From positions 1 to 64,000 of the forward strand of contig QZCP01000557.1 in the NCBI GenBank assembly GCA_003956705.1: 64,000 nt of DNA. Direction: 5' to 3'. Both the position numbers and the translations under genes were made by a program. The notes beneath the pieces are model-generated. The model was not told the DNA's origin, made no database searches, and worked only from the letters and a program-made list of their open reading frames with translations. Every line of letters starts with the position of its first letter. The first letter of the stretch is position 1. This document shows positions 54,304-64,000 of this stretch, in pieces. The DNA is from Brevipalpus yothersi (Eukaryota > Arthropoda > Arachnida > Trombidiformes > Tenuipalpidae).

Positions 54304-56479
54304 CAATCGAGAGTGAAAGTGAATTCAATTTGGTGGGCCAACATCAATAACAACATCCACAAGAGTAGGCAAAAAGTAGTAGTAATGGTAGTCATACGCA
54401 AGATGTCCAGAATGGACCCAGGACCACTGAGGGTGGTGGAAAATTTATCATGCTGAGAACAGGAATGATAATTGATATGAATTTGCATAGTCTCAGATGA
54501 ATTTGCATCATCATCATCATCGCCATCTTTTCTTTTCCATCCTCTTTCTACTCCATCGCCAATGACCACCAGGGATCTGAACTGCCATGAATGACCACAT
54601 CTTGTCAGCATCCGATGGGCCCATTATGATCATCACTCCTGATCTGACATTAAATTTGTGCCGCTTGATGGAGAGTAAATTCTCGCTCTTTCTCCTCCTT
54701 CCCATTCCATTGAGCTCATATAATGTTCCCAAGAGGTAATCTCAATGGAATCCTTGTTGATTACTAATTAAGTAGTGATGTGAATTATTTGGTAGCGATT
54801 GTGGTCAAACAGAGTGTTGTGTATACTTTTCCTTTTTCACATCATGAATTCAAGAGAGCATCTTCCAGAACACTCGATGCCTATGAAGGAATCCTATGGA
54901 CATTGTATGTATGTGTGTGTGCAATATTCAGTCAAAGAGAAGGGGTTTTCAAGGAGAGAAGATAAGATGGAATCTGAGAATACAGTATCAAGAGAATAGA
55001 TGAAGTGGAGACGAGAAGAGAAATGGGATCAAGTGAGAGATGCTCTGAATATATATCAAGATGACCATCAATGAAACGATGGAGATAGATAGAGAGAAAG
55101 AAAATGAAAGGATTGGCCATTTCACAAGTAAGATGAATGAGGAGTAGAAGAGGAGAGGAATGTTTCGTCAAGAAAATAATGCTTCCTATGGATTCTAATC
55201 AACATTCATAATTAAAACTGCACTCCTCATCTGCCAGTGGCGACTTTTGGATGAAGGTGATCAAAGGGTTTCTCACATAGTGGTGGAGGAGTAGGAAGGA
55301 GAGAGAGGGAGGAGAAAAAGAGGAGATCTTTAAGAATAAGAAGCTGATGTAGTGGGTAAAGATGAAGCAAGAGAGAGAGAGAGATGATCATAAGTGCCTT
55401 CAAGCAATACAACATGATGATGATCTCATTTGTGGCTTAAATCCATCGCCCAATTCATGCTTTATGCTGGCCAAAGAGAGGGAGAGATAGAAAAGCTCAT
55501 CAAGAATGAAGTGAAAATATGCCATCGGCCAAGAGAGAGAGAGAGAGAGATGTCTTCAGAATAACGGCTTGAGTTGCATGATTATCGTTATACATCTTAC
55601 ACCTTGAAGTGAAGAGCGAAAGTTATTCCATACATGAGTGTGTGTGTGTCTCTGTGGTTTTGATTATCATTAGCATCCAATGGAATCATAGGAATGAGTA
55701 GGAATGATCAAAAGTAAAGAGATGGAACAAAGATGATGATGAAACAGGATCTATTCAAGGATCGTCAGCCATTAACTTTTGGCGCTTCTATGGTCCTTCC
55801 TCTTCATCCTCTCATTCTCCTCCTCCTCCTCCTCTTTCTTCTTCCCCTTCTTCACATCTCTCTTCTTCCTCCTCAGGACAGAGAGCATCTCAAGTAGTGA
55901 CCATCTTTCTGAGAAAGAGAGAAAGTATTTATAAAGAGAAAGAGCATGGAAGGTAGTATGAAGTGCTGCTCTGATGATGATGGACAAGAGAGGCGTACAA
56001 AGTAAGGGAGAAGAGAAAGTATTTAGGAGGCTTAACGTGTGTGTGTATATGTGTGCGGGACAAGAGAGATGATCAAGAGTAGCAAAAAAAGTGGAGGAAA
56101 AAAAGATACAAGATAGAATAGAGAGAGAGGGTCAACAAACCTCTTCCAAGAGAAGTTCAAAAAGTTTTTTTTCTACTCTCTCTCTTTTTCTCTTTCTCTC
56201 ACTTCATTGACTTGAACGATACATTTGGGATCATCATGATAAATTCCGATGGTGGTCAGTCCCATTTTGGACCATTTTTGGTGCCGCTTTGAGAATGACA
56301 ATTAAGTGACCATCGAAGTAGATGATATACAGGATCTGTTCATTTGAATACCATTTCTCTCTCTCTTTCTTTTCATGAATACTCTCTCATGGCTCAATTT
56401 TTCATGGCCCACCATCACTGGCCCAAAGTCTGTATGGAAGACAAAAACAGTCTCTCTCTCTCTCTCTCTCTCTCTTGCT

Positions 56480-56720
56480 CTCTGATGATGACGGAGCAGC
56501 CGAAAATGTTGGTGTTTCAGGGGGGGGGCTTGAAATGTGGATGCATTTCATTCGGTGTGGTGTTTGCATTGGATCCGGGACTTTTCGGTCACTCAAGAGA
56601 CGGCCCAAGAGAGAAGTAGAAGTGAGGCCACTTATGCAGCAGCCATCGGAATGTGTCATGCATGGAATTACTATTTTAGAAATTTTCATTGGACTCAACT
56701 GAAATACAGGCACACATGCG
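56480..56720. other. GC-richer island open on both strands
   Basis: Plus-strand frames MTEQPKMLVFQGGGLKCG and MLSDDDGAAENVGVSGGG overlap a minus-strand frame containing GLTSTSLLGRLLSDRKVPD. A G9 run at 56520-56528 lies inside. Simultaneous openness and lack of splice sites make coding doubtful. Confidence 0.2.
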
Positions 56721-57173
56721 ATTCGTCCCTCTCTCGATGCATCATCATGATACTTCTTCCAGAACAGGTTCCTTTTCTGTAATTCTTTGCTTTAGATTGT
56801 ATCATTTTTACATGAAAGTTTGTCGTGAAAATATCTCTCTCTTTCTCTCTCTCTCTCTCTCTTAGCTACTCCCCGTTGACTAGTTTCAAATCAATCTTGC
56901 TGCCAATATTAACGCATGATGAAGATGAACACATCCCGCCACGTGGCATTCATAGAGAAAGCATCAAATCAAACGATATGTGTACACATTGAATCCACCT
57001 CTAAGTGACCCATCTGATTGAAAGTTCATTTACATGATCATTAGTATGGTCCACTTGCTGGTCAATTTATGGCTCACATTTACTCATATTCACTTGGATC
57101 CTGATTGCTAATAGTCTAGTGGGGATGAAAGTGTACGAACAAATAGTTGTGCGTGTAAATGCTATTGGATAGC

Positions 57174-57176
<3 letters not shown>

Positions 57177-57219
<43 letters not shown>
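57177..57219. repeat. (AG)n microsatellite
   Basis: Pure run; the nearest long tract to the Cys/His-motif exon. Confidence 0.95.
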
Positions 57220-57222
<3 letters not shown>

Positions 57223-58547
57223 ACCAGAGCAATGTACATGTTTTATAATAATGTCCTCATCATTTTATCATTTCTACTTTCTTCAACATCATAAATGATC
57301 CTAGTCATAAGTGATGCAGAGTGTCATGGCTCTGTATATAAATACAGCAATCACGCCTGAGGAGAAGAATTCTAAATGCTGAATGGAAGCTTCTGCTGTC
57401 ATGCATTTTGAGGAATACATGAAATATTCTGTGAGTATGTCCGTGATGATGTGATTTGTGTGATTACTAAATTTGTTCACAAAACATGTACATACGTTTG
57501 AGAGTGAGGCAAAATTTTTCTATCACTTCCAATAGAGAGAAAAAAATTGTGATCAAGAACACCATAAAATTATGCATCAAGTTAATTTTAAAGGGCAAAT
57601 TAGAGATATAAACATTGAAGTCCCTTAGACATTCAGTAGAATAGGCTGAACAGTATTGAAATTGTACAAAAAAATCCCACAGGAAATGGAAATGATGCTG
57701 GAAAATTGAGTATAGAAGGAGAAAAGAGAAAGCAAACGGGAAGGAGGAGGAAGAAGAAGAAATAAAAAGAAAAAAATTGAATATTCAATGACATATCATC
57801 AACCATCATGTGATATAATCAAACCAGATCATAACTGACAATTCTATTTGGACAGTTAAAGAGACGTCATCATGATGATTGCTGTGAGTATTACTGAAAC
57901 CAATTTCATGAACCAATCAAAATTAGTAGAAGAAGAGAAATCAAGAAAATGAAACAATAACTTGAAACTGTATACTTATGATGATTACCTCATCTTCTTA
58001 TGAATACTTGTTGTTTTTTTTTCAATTTCAATGGTCATCATTAAAATTTGGCCTCACTTTTCTCCGTCTTCTTAGATCACTTGCCTACTAAATGAGCTGT
58101 ACATAAGAATGATCATTGTATACGTAATTGTGATATTGAAAACTCAAATGAATGTCAAATCAAAACGGTGGTCAACCGGTCAATATTGGGGAGAAGGTTA
58201 CCAATATTGATCGGCTGAAATCAAGTGGCGAGGTGTAAGAAAGTATGGAATCGTTTCATGAAAGTATCATGAAGTTAAAAAGTACAAGATCAATGACATA
58301 ACGGATATGTTTGAAAAAATATTTTCCAAGATTTATTATCATTATTATATTGGAAATAAGTTTTCGCTTTCTTCTGTAAACATATTTATACATACACACA
58401 CACATGCATACGAATGTGTTATGTGGTCTTCATATTGCAAATTTTGATGGTGAATATTGGTGGGTAAGTGTATGAATGAATCAGATGAATGATCATATAA
58501 AAGGAATGTTAGAGATGGATAGAATAAGATGATATAAGCCACCACTT

Positions 58548-58549
58548 AC
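58548..58549 (-). other. Splice donor of the Cys/His-motif exon
   Basis: The minus strand reads TTCCATG|GTAAGTGG, an almost perfect metazoan 5' splice site. It splits a Val codon after its first base, which matches the two-base start of the exon at 14565-14806. Confidence 0.85.
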
Positions 58550-58655
58550 CATGGAATAGCCATTCATGATTGCATGAGTTGCAATTTCGAAGAAATAATC
58601 CTTTGCCAGGCGAAAAGATTTCGCATGAACAGTTTTGTTTGGTACATTTGGTTAC
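58550..58655 (-). CDS. bnc/disco: Basonuclin/disconnected-family protein, exon with N-terminal Cys/His motif (partial gene)
   Basis: Internal exon of a nuclear zinc-finger transcription factor of the basonuclin (BNC1/BNC2)/disco family. It encodes 35 full codons plus the first base of a Val codon. Seen: KCTKQNCSCEIFSPGK, then NCNSCNHEWLFH, giving Cys at exon residues 4, 9, 11, 25 and 28, His at 30 and 35, and Trp at 32. Vertebrate basonuclins have the same layout (Cys-x4-Cys-x-Cys, F-x-PGK, Cys-x2-Cys-x-His-x-Trp, then His-Ala-Leu-Asp-Lys-Leu after the splice). The acceptor is TTTCCAATTCACAG at codon phase 0; the donor is CATG|GTAAGTGG. The split codon G+TA is completed by the exon at 14565-14806, so the protein continues H-V-L-D-Q-L. 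Odd: the usual Gly of His-Gly-Trp is Glu here. The zinc-binding role is inferred from the spacing. The family call rests mainly on the junction with the next exon. Whether the animal's gene would be named basonuclin or disco is open. Confidence 0.88.
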
Positions 58656-58675
58656 CTGTGAATTGGAAATAAAGA
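58656..58675 (-). other. Splice acceptor of the Cys/His-motif exon
   Basis: The minus strand reads CTTTATTTCCAATTCACAG immediately before GTAACCAAATG. The pyrimidine-rich run and CAG support an acceptor at phase 0. The first exon bases GTAACC also resemble a weak donor. Confidence 0.8.
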
Positions 58676-59783
58676 TGAAGAGAGAGAGAGAAAGAAAAAT
58701 AGAAATGAGTGTAAATCAATTTAATTTATCATTTAGTCATCTTTTATGCTCGCTTGATTGTTGATAATTTTTGCTCATTTGTCTCGCAATTTTGGGCCCA
58801 CCAATATTGGCGCCTTTTTTTTCGGGCGATAATCGAAAATGATTTTTTACTTTAATTTCAATTCCTACATTCTGAATGGAAAATATGTCTCACTTGAATT
58901 CAATTCATTGCAAGTTTGATTTGATGATGGAAAAAAAAGAACCAACATGTAACATATTTAGGTCAAGGACAGTGTGTGAGTGAAAAAAATCTCCACCATT
59001 GCGTTACATAACATAAAGTGGCCAAGATGAATTATTCAAACAAAATTCTTTTCATTCTTTCTTTCTCACTTTTCTCTCTCTCTCTCCCTCTTATTTTGAT
59101 AAGCCTCACAATTTGAATATAGTTAGATAAATTTTCTTTATGCCCAGAAGGAATCAAAATGTATTCCCCGAAAATAAGGCACTATTTGAGTCCGATAAAA
59201 GATGGACGAAAAAATTTAGACTATTCAAGCACCTCTTCAACATGCTCACTGATCAAGTGTTGAGAAGATGTAAATTTTTGCACTGAATTCCATTTTTGTA
59301 TCACTAATTGTATCACTCTAAATCTCAAGTTAAGCTTGCCAGGTAAGATTGGCTCATTTCATGATCAAAAAATGAAGATCATAGGAGAGAAAACGAGTCT
59401 AATACAAAGATTGAACTTCATTAATTGATTTGATTCGATTTTTTATTCATTCTTTGGGCACAGTTTGATATACCTGGAAGCTAATGCTTATTGTAAGCCA
59501 GGTGAAGAGAAATTTTGTGTCATTTTAGACTTATTTGAGCTCAAAAATGACGTATTCAGTGTTTAATATTACATCATCAAATCTGAAGCCAAGTTGCAGT
59601 AGTAATACTAAAATTTGAAACCCTTATCACAATCCATTCCCCGGGAGAGTATTGCGAGTAAGTATGATTATTGAGCCTGTGTTATTTTTTCCTAATCTCT
59701 ATTCCTAACAACAATAATAAGAATTCATATAATAAGAAAATTTTTCGACTCAACATGTGTAACTGTACATATTGAGATGAAAA

Positions 59784-60821
59784 ATGATCTTCTCCGATTA
59801 TTTTCAATGGTTAAACATTGTGATTAGTATCATGGGTATCAATTGGCTTTGCAGTCAAGGAGAAGATTCTCCCAAACCAATCAGTGATAAGGCAAAAGTT
59901 GATAAATTAAGTAGACTTGCTGCTGATTATTTTGCCAAAAAGAGAAAACTTAAAGATCTTAGTTATGCAACCAATGGTGCTGAGGAATCTTTTATCAACG
60001 GAAAATCACTTGTGTCTCTGAACATGGCTTTTGCTTCAAATGATAGCATAGACCCTGTGAGTAGAGAAAATACCGAACATATTTGGATTCTTTTCGATTC
60101 AATTTTGAATCTTTACTGAAAATTCACATCTTACAATCAGATGAATTGTTTCTTCTATGTTAATGGTGAAAGATCAAGTGTAATCACTTCATTTTGTTTA
60201 CCTGCACCCACACCTGGACCAGCAAATAGTACAAATTCTCCAAGTTCTATGGCCTCTTCTTCTGGTCCCTCTAGTTCTAATACTTCTCCTTCTACTGGCT
60301 CTTTTACCTCAACTTCTGCTTCGACAAATGCTTCTGGTGAGTCTGATGATTCAAAACTTTATTTTCATCGTATAGTTGAGTTTTATCGATCAAAAAATTG
60401 ACAAATTTTCGTTTCATTTGAATGTCCAATCAATGATCCAAAGAATCAGAATAGGAGTGTTCAGAAAAAGGTATACAAAACTTACACTTCAACTGCTGAA
60501 AATGTTCAAAGTCATATAACTGTTGAAAAATCATGCACAAACAGTTCGATATTGGTAAATTTATTGACAATCAAAGATCTTCAATGAAATGGGATGGAGC
60601 TGTTCAACCACTCATTCAGTGATCCACCTACATTCGAAATAGATCAGTATCGATCACATGTAGACCCTTTAATTGACATAATCAGATTTTGTAAATTTTC
60701 GATATATTGATGACTTTTTGATAGAAAATATTTGAAAATCGATAATGTACATTTATTAGAAGCTTTAGAGGAGTATATCTATGCTGAGAATGAAATTATT
60801 TCCACCATGGTTGATCAAAGT
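59784..60821 (+). pseudogene. Coding-like stretch of unknown family, interrupted only by TGA stops
   Basis: One reading frame runs from an ATG at 59784 to TAA-TAG at 60822. It has internal stops at 60117, 60399, 60585, 60708 and 60711, all TGA. The first lies in a credible 84-nt intron (60057-60140). The predicted text looks protein-like: a hydrophobic start ending in NWLC, then a charged segment (KAKVDKLSRLAADYFAKKRK), a Ser/Thr/Pro-rich linker at about 60202-60339 (PAPTPGPANSTNSPSS and on), then LYFHRIVEFYRSKN, DPLIDIIRFCKF and VHLLEALEEYIYAENE. Third codon positions are mostly A or T. I do not recognise the family. An alternative start is a splice acceptor GGCTTTGCAG at about 59854. Possibilities: a decayed duplicate of an intron-bearing gene, a transposon-carried gene, or a live gene with further unseen introns. 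TGA could derive from CGA or TGG codons. Confidence 0.5.
60057..60140 (+). other. Candidate 84-nt intron in the plus-strand coding-like stretch
   Basis: The donor reads GACCCT|GTGAGTAG and the acceptor TCTTACAATCAG|ATGAATTG, with TACTGAA about 24 nt before the acceptor as a plausible branch site. The length is a multiple of three and both ends fall on codon boundaries, so removal keeps the frame and also removes the first TGA. The good splice signals argue that the source was a eukaryotic gene and not a retrocopy. Confidence 0.5.
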
Positions 60822-60836
60822 TAATAGTGTAGCTAA

Positions 60837-60980
60837 CTCTTCCTCAAATTAACTTTAAGCGCTTTGATTGCCACTGATTGTTTTGAAAAATTAAAGCTTC
60901 TAAGACCAATTCTGTCTAACTGGAGGAAGACAAGTGATGAGAAAAGAAGGGAAGAATTCAAACAAGATATTGTGAACTAG
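60837..60980 (+). pseudogene. Possible continuation of the coding-like stretch
   Basis: After TAA-TAG at 60822-60827 and another TAA at 60834, the same frame reopens for 47 codons: FEKLKLLRPILSNW and then a charged helix-like run KTSDEKRREEFKQD, ending at TAG 60978-60980. The text resembles coding sequence more than the AT-rich flank does. If it belongs to the same gene, the copy has lost its reading frame or an unseen intron removes the stops. Confidence 0.3.
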
Positions 60981-61377
60981 ATAATTTGGTTTCCGCTGAA
61001 AACTCATCTGTTTACATCTGCTAAAAAGCTTCCAAAAACTGTTCTGTCTAAGTGAAGATAATTGCCATGATTACACAAGCTTTCAGTTGGCTAAAGATGG
61101 GTAAACCAGCAACTGATTTATGTTCCGCTTAGGCGGCTCATGTCACTGGCTGACACAAGACACACTGTCAATCTGTGGTGTGAATATATACATACACACA
61201 TATTTATTGCAACATAGCCTATCTGTAAGGACTTTTTTCCTATCCTATGGACAGAGGATGGATCGAAAAAAATTGGCAACGGATGATGACGATTAAGTAA
61301 GCACATCAAACGATGCAATGATGCTGCATCCGTGACAGTGAGAATCATTGGATAATGTCAACAATCCACTGATACTG

Positions 61378-61380
<3 letters not shown>

Positions 61381-61429
<49 letters not shown>
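61381..61429. repeat. (AG)n microsatellite
   Basis: Pure run; a shorter one lies at 61519-61542. Confidence 0.95.
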
Positions 61430-61433
<4 letters not shown>

Positions 61434-61739
61434 TCCTCATTGAGGAGTGAGCAGCAGAACGAGATGTGAGAGTGAAAAAAAGAGCGAAAAAAAGGAATAC
61501 AAAATGATTCCAGTGTTGAGAGAGAGAGAGAGAGAGAGAGAAGGAGAAAATGAGTGGTGTGTAGTAGTGGGAGTGATACAACGTTTGAACATAGGCCGAT
61601 GGCAGTTTAATTTGGAAGTAAAAATGCATGATCAGAGATGGATGACAAGCGTGTGAAGATGACAACCGTCAGAGTGGCTGTACGAGAGAGAGAAAGAGAG
61701 AGAGGGCCAAAAGCGAGACGAGAGGTGAAAGTGAGACTG

Positions 61740-61742
<3 letters not shown>

Positions 61743-61794
<52 letters not shown>
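61743..61794. repeat. (AG)n microsatellite
   Basis: Pure run. Confidence 0.95.
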
Positions 61795-61797
<3 letters not shown>

Positions 61798-61995
61798 GTG
61801 GAAAAGGTAAGCAAAGATGATTGAGAAGATGGTGCACAGAATTAGTTTACACTTTTTGAAAGCACGATTTGCCAGGTTATCGGCTGCAAGCGCACGAGTC
61901 AACACCAATAGCACTTTGAAACGAGGTCTCTTTCTCATTGGACTTTTATATTAGATTTCAGTTTTTTTCTGTCTACCTTCCATAGATGACTTGTT

Positions 61996-61999
<4 letters not shown>

Positions 62000-62052
<53 letters not shown>
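62000..62052. repeat. (CT)n microsatellite
   Basis: Opposite orientation to its neighbours at 61743 and 62639. Confidence 0.95.
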
Positions 62053-62055
<3 letters not shown>

Positions 62056-62635
62056 TTTCTCTCTCTGTGTGGATAATTTTAAATTCTCTTGGTGCCAATA
62101 GGACATATAGATTGCTGGCCATCAAGAATGATGCAGTTTATTGTTCTCAAGGAGAGATGAGAGAGGGAAAAAAAATTGATTTGATTGAATTACTGGGCAA
62201 ATTATATAGCTTCATTCGATGTCCATGTGAAAAGAAGTCTCGCTAGCAAAAATTTACGGAAATAACATCTGAAACAATGTAGAAAAAGCCTTGGAACATT
62301 AGACTTCTTTCACGATGGAAACACATTTGATTCTATCATTGTAAGCAATTTTACATCATTCAGTTTGATGGTCCAAGTACTACCTTGTCTATCAAATTGG
62401 TTGACTGTTGCATTTTGAAAAGGACCCAAAATTGCGAGATAATTGAATATCTTCAACTGAAAAAAAGTGGCTTCCGAAGAGCTTCTACATGATAAGCAAA
62501 TGAAGGTGATTCTGTGTGTGAGGATATGCTCCAGCATGGACACTTGGTGGATGCTTACTGATGGATCAGAGAGGAGAGGAAAAAAGATGATGGCTTTCAG
62601 AAGCAACAGGGAGATGGCTCATCGTTCTGACGTGA

Positions 62636-62638
<3 letters not shown>

Positions 62639-62723
<85 letters not shown>
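62639..62723. repeat. (AG)n microsatellite
   Basis: Pure run of about 85 bp. Confidence 0.97.
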
Positions 62724-62726
<3 letters not shown>

Positions 62727-63693
62727 GAAAAAAGATTCGGAAATACACTTTTGCCGTCGTAAAGGGCATGTTTTTCCAGCGGAGTCATTCTTTTTGCCGT
62801 TTAAATAATATATGAGAAACGGATGGAGAGAGAGAGAAAAAGAATGGAAAGTGAGAGAGGAAAAATGATGATGGAGATTTGGGTGAGTGAGAGAGAAAAG
62901 AGAGAGAGAGAGAAGTATCAGAATTTTGGATGAAACAGAGGGTCCAAGATGACAGAGGCATACATTTATTCACACAAAACATGGTCAAGGCATAGAATTG
63001 AAACAATCGAGAAGATTGGAAAAATGGAGAAAGCAAGAAAGTGCAAGTGAGAACACATAGTGAATGTACAGTTATTGTCACTTGCATGAGAAAAGAGAGA
63101 GAATCTCATAGAAACAATATAATCAAGGAGGAGGAAAAAGAAGAATAATAAGAGTAATAGAAGATGATGATGGTTGTGGGAGGAAAAGAGAAAGTGAAAG
63201 AGAGAGAGAAAGAGAGAGTGGTCAAGGAGAAGAAACAAGAGAAGAAAGAAAAGAAGTTAGCGAATAGGTTAGGTGAAAATGAGATTATTTTGGTAGGTCC
63301 TCAGTGAGTGGGAAGCGAGCAATACGAAAGGGCAATTGGGCAATGAAATGATGTCCACTTGGCGGAGAGTTTATTATGTAATCTTTGTTCATATTGAGAT
63401 GCTATTGTTACAGCCAGCTGAATGTTCATCTTTCTCTACTAACTACACTTTCACTTTCCATCTCTCTCTCTCCTCTCAAATGATCCCTAGCATCCTTCTC
63501 TCACCTCACCAACAACTCTTTGCCATCCTGCAACTCTCTGGTGGCGCGAAAAATAGGCCCAACATCATTGCCACAGTCATCTTCATCTTTATCCATTGCA
63601 GCCTCTCTCTCTCTCTCATCCGGATCACCCTTTTTGCCCGGATCCCCTTTGGCCCTTGTAGTACTTTGCTGACCAACAATTTTAACCAATTTT

Positions 63694-63724
<31 letters not shown>

Positions 63725-64000
63725 GCATCCATAGGCTGATGAGGATGGCCATGGGGTACCATGGCTGCTGGCTATAGAAGCACTCTCTAGAGATGCTTGC
63801 TCTTTGCACTTTTCCTTTCTCTCTCTCTCTCCTCTTTATTCCCGAACATCATTCAGCCTTCATCTTCTTCTTCAAGAGGAACACACATGATACGGCCAAA
63901 ATCACATTCACATAAGCCAAACAAGTCGTAGACAAGAATCAAAATGGGTTCGCATTCGGGCAAGGCTCATATTTTTGGATCCTCAATTACCGATTCTCAA

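Larger units (their letters stand above)
58656..64000 (-). other. 5' intron or flank of the basonuclin/disco-family gene
   Basis: No 5' exon of the family could be recognised; this part is poorly conserved even between known basonuclins, so one could be missed. The region contains the plus-strand coding-like remnant at 59784-60980, then GA/CT tracts from 61381 onward. 58656-59783 is AT-rich with no long microsatellite and no gene I can support. Confidence 0.55.

Noticed and set aside
59784..60821. Insertion of mollicute (TGA = Trp) DNA as the firm explanation
   Set aside because: Three Trp positions use TGG, a convincing eukaryotic intron is present, and other stops follow at once; kept only as one option in the finding.
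62310..62606. Minus-strand frame with LKIFNYLAILGPFQ and a good TTTTTTTCAG acceptor as a 5' exon of the basonuclin/disco gene
   Set aside because: Its only donor (ACAAG|GTAGTA) leaves phase 1 while the 58655 acceptor needs phase 0, and the other frames stop.

Overview
The window looks like animal nuclear DNA, most likely from an arthropod. It is AT-rich, gene-poor and crowded with (GA)n/(CT)n microsatellites: about fifty tracts, mostly 25-110 bp. There are no bacterial-style operons, rRNA, tRNA, CRISPR or complete transposons that I can see. Most open frames in the window are Ser-Leu or Arg-Glu repeats read out of the microsatellites and are not genes. The arthropod assignment is an inference from the gene family and the general look of the DNA; I cannot name the species.

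The only gene I recognise with confidence is on the minus strand: two consecutive coding exons of a basonuclin/disconnected-family zinc-finger transcription factor. The upstream exon (58550-58655) carries the family's N-terminal Cys/His motif. The next exon (14565-14806) carries the conserved block around VLYGTNALPVRLKILLD and FGWTPEDYSRGY. Splice sites and phase agree (a Val codon is split 1+2 across the junction), so they are separated by a single intron of about 43.7 kb (14807-58549) unless small unseen exons intervene. The paired C2H2 zinc-finger exons that define the family are not seen below 14565, so a further intron of at least 14.5 kb runs off the left edge. The 5' exons are not recognisable above 58655. 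Nearly all of the window is therefore intron of one very long developmental gene.

Layout: 1-14564 is the intron 3' of the second exon; 14565-14806 is that exon; 14807-58549 is the giant intron, with two assembly gaps (18477-18628 and 44628-44822), both inside GA/CT tracts; 58550-58655 is the upstream exon; 58656-64000 is 5' intron or flank. The last of these contains a plus-strand coding-like stretch (59784-60821, perhaps to 60977) of unknown family, with one credible 84-nt intron and further in-frame stops that are all TGA. It is either a decayed gene copy or something stranger, and is the least explained object here.

Inside the introns there are signs of non-random non-coding sequence: an over-represented AGCATCC/GGATGCT heptamer, including three copies at an exact 39-bp spacing; two copies of a CCAATGTGARTGGCC element 31 kb apart; a four-site AATCGC cluster; a GACGCGCGCGCGTC palindrome; and several GC-richer islands. 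These fit an intron packed with cis-regulatory elements of a developmental regulator, but that reading is inference and needs cross-species comparison.
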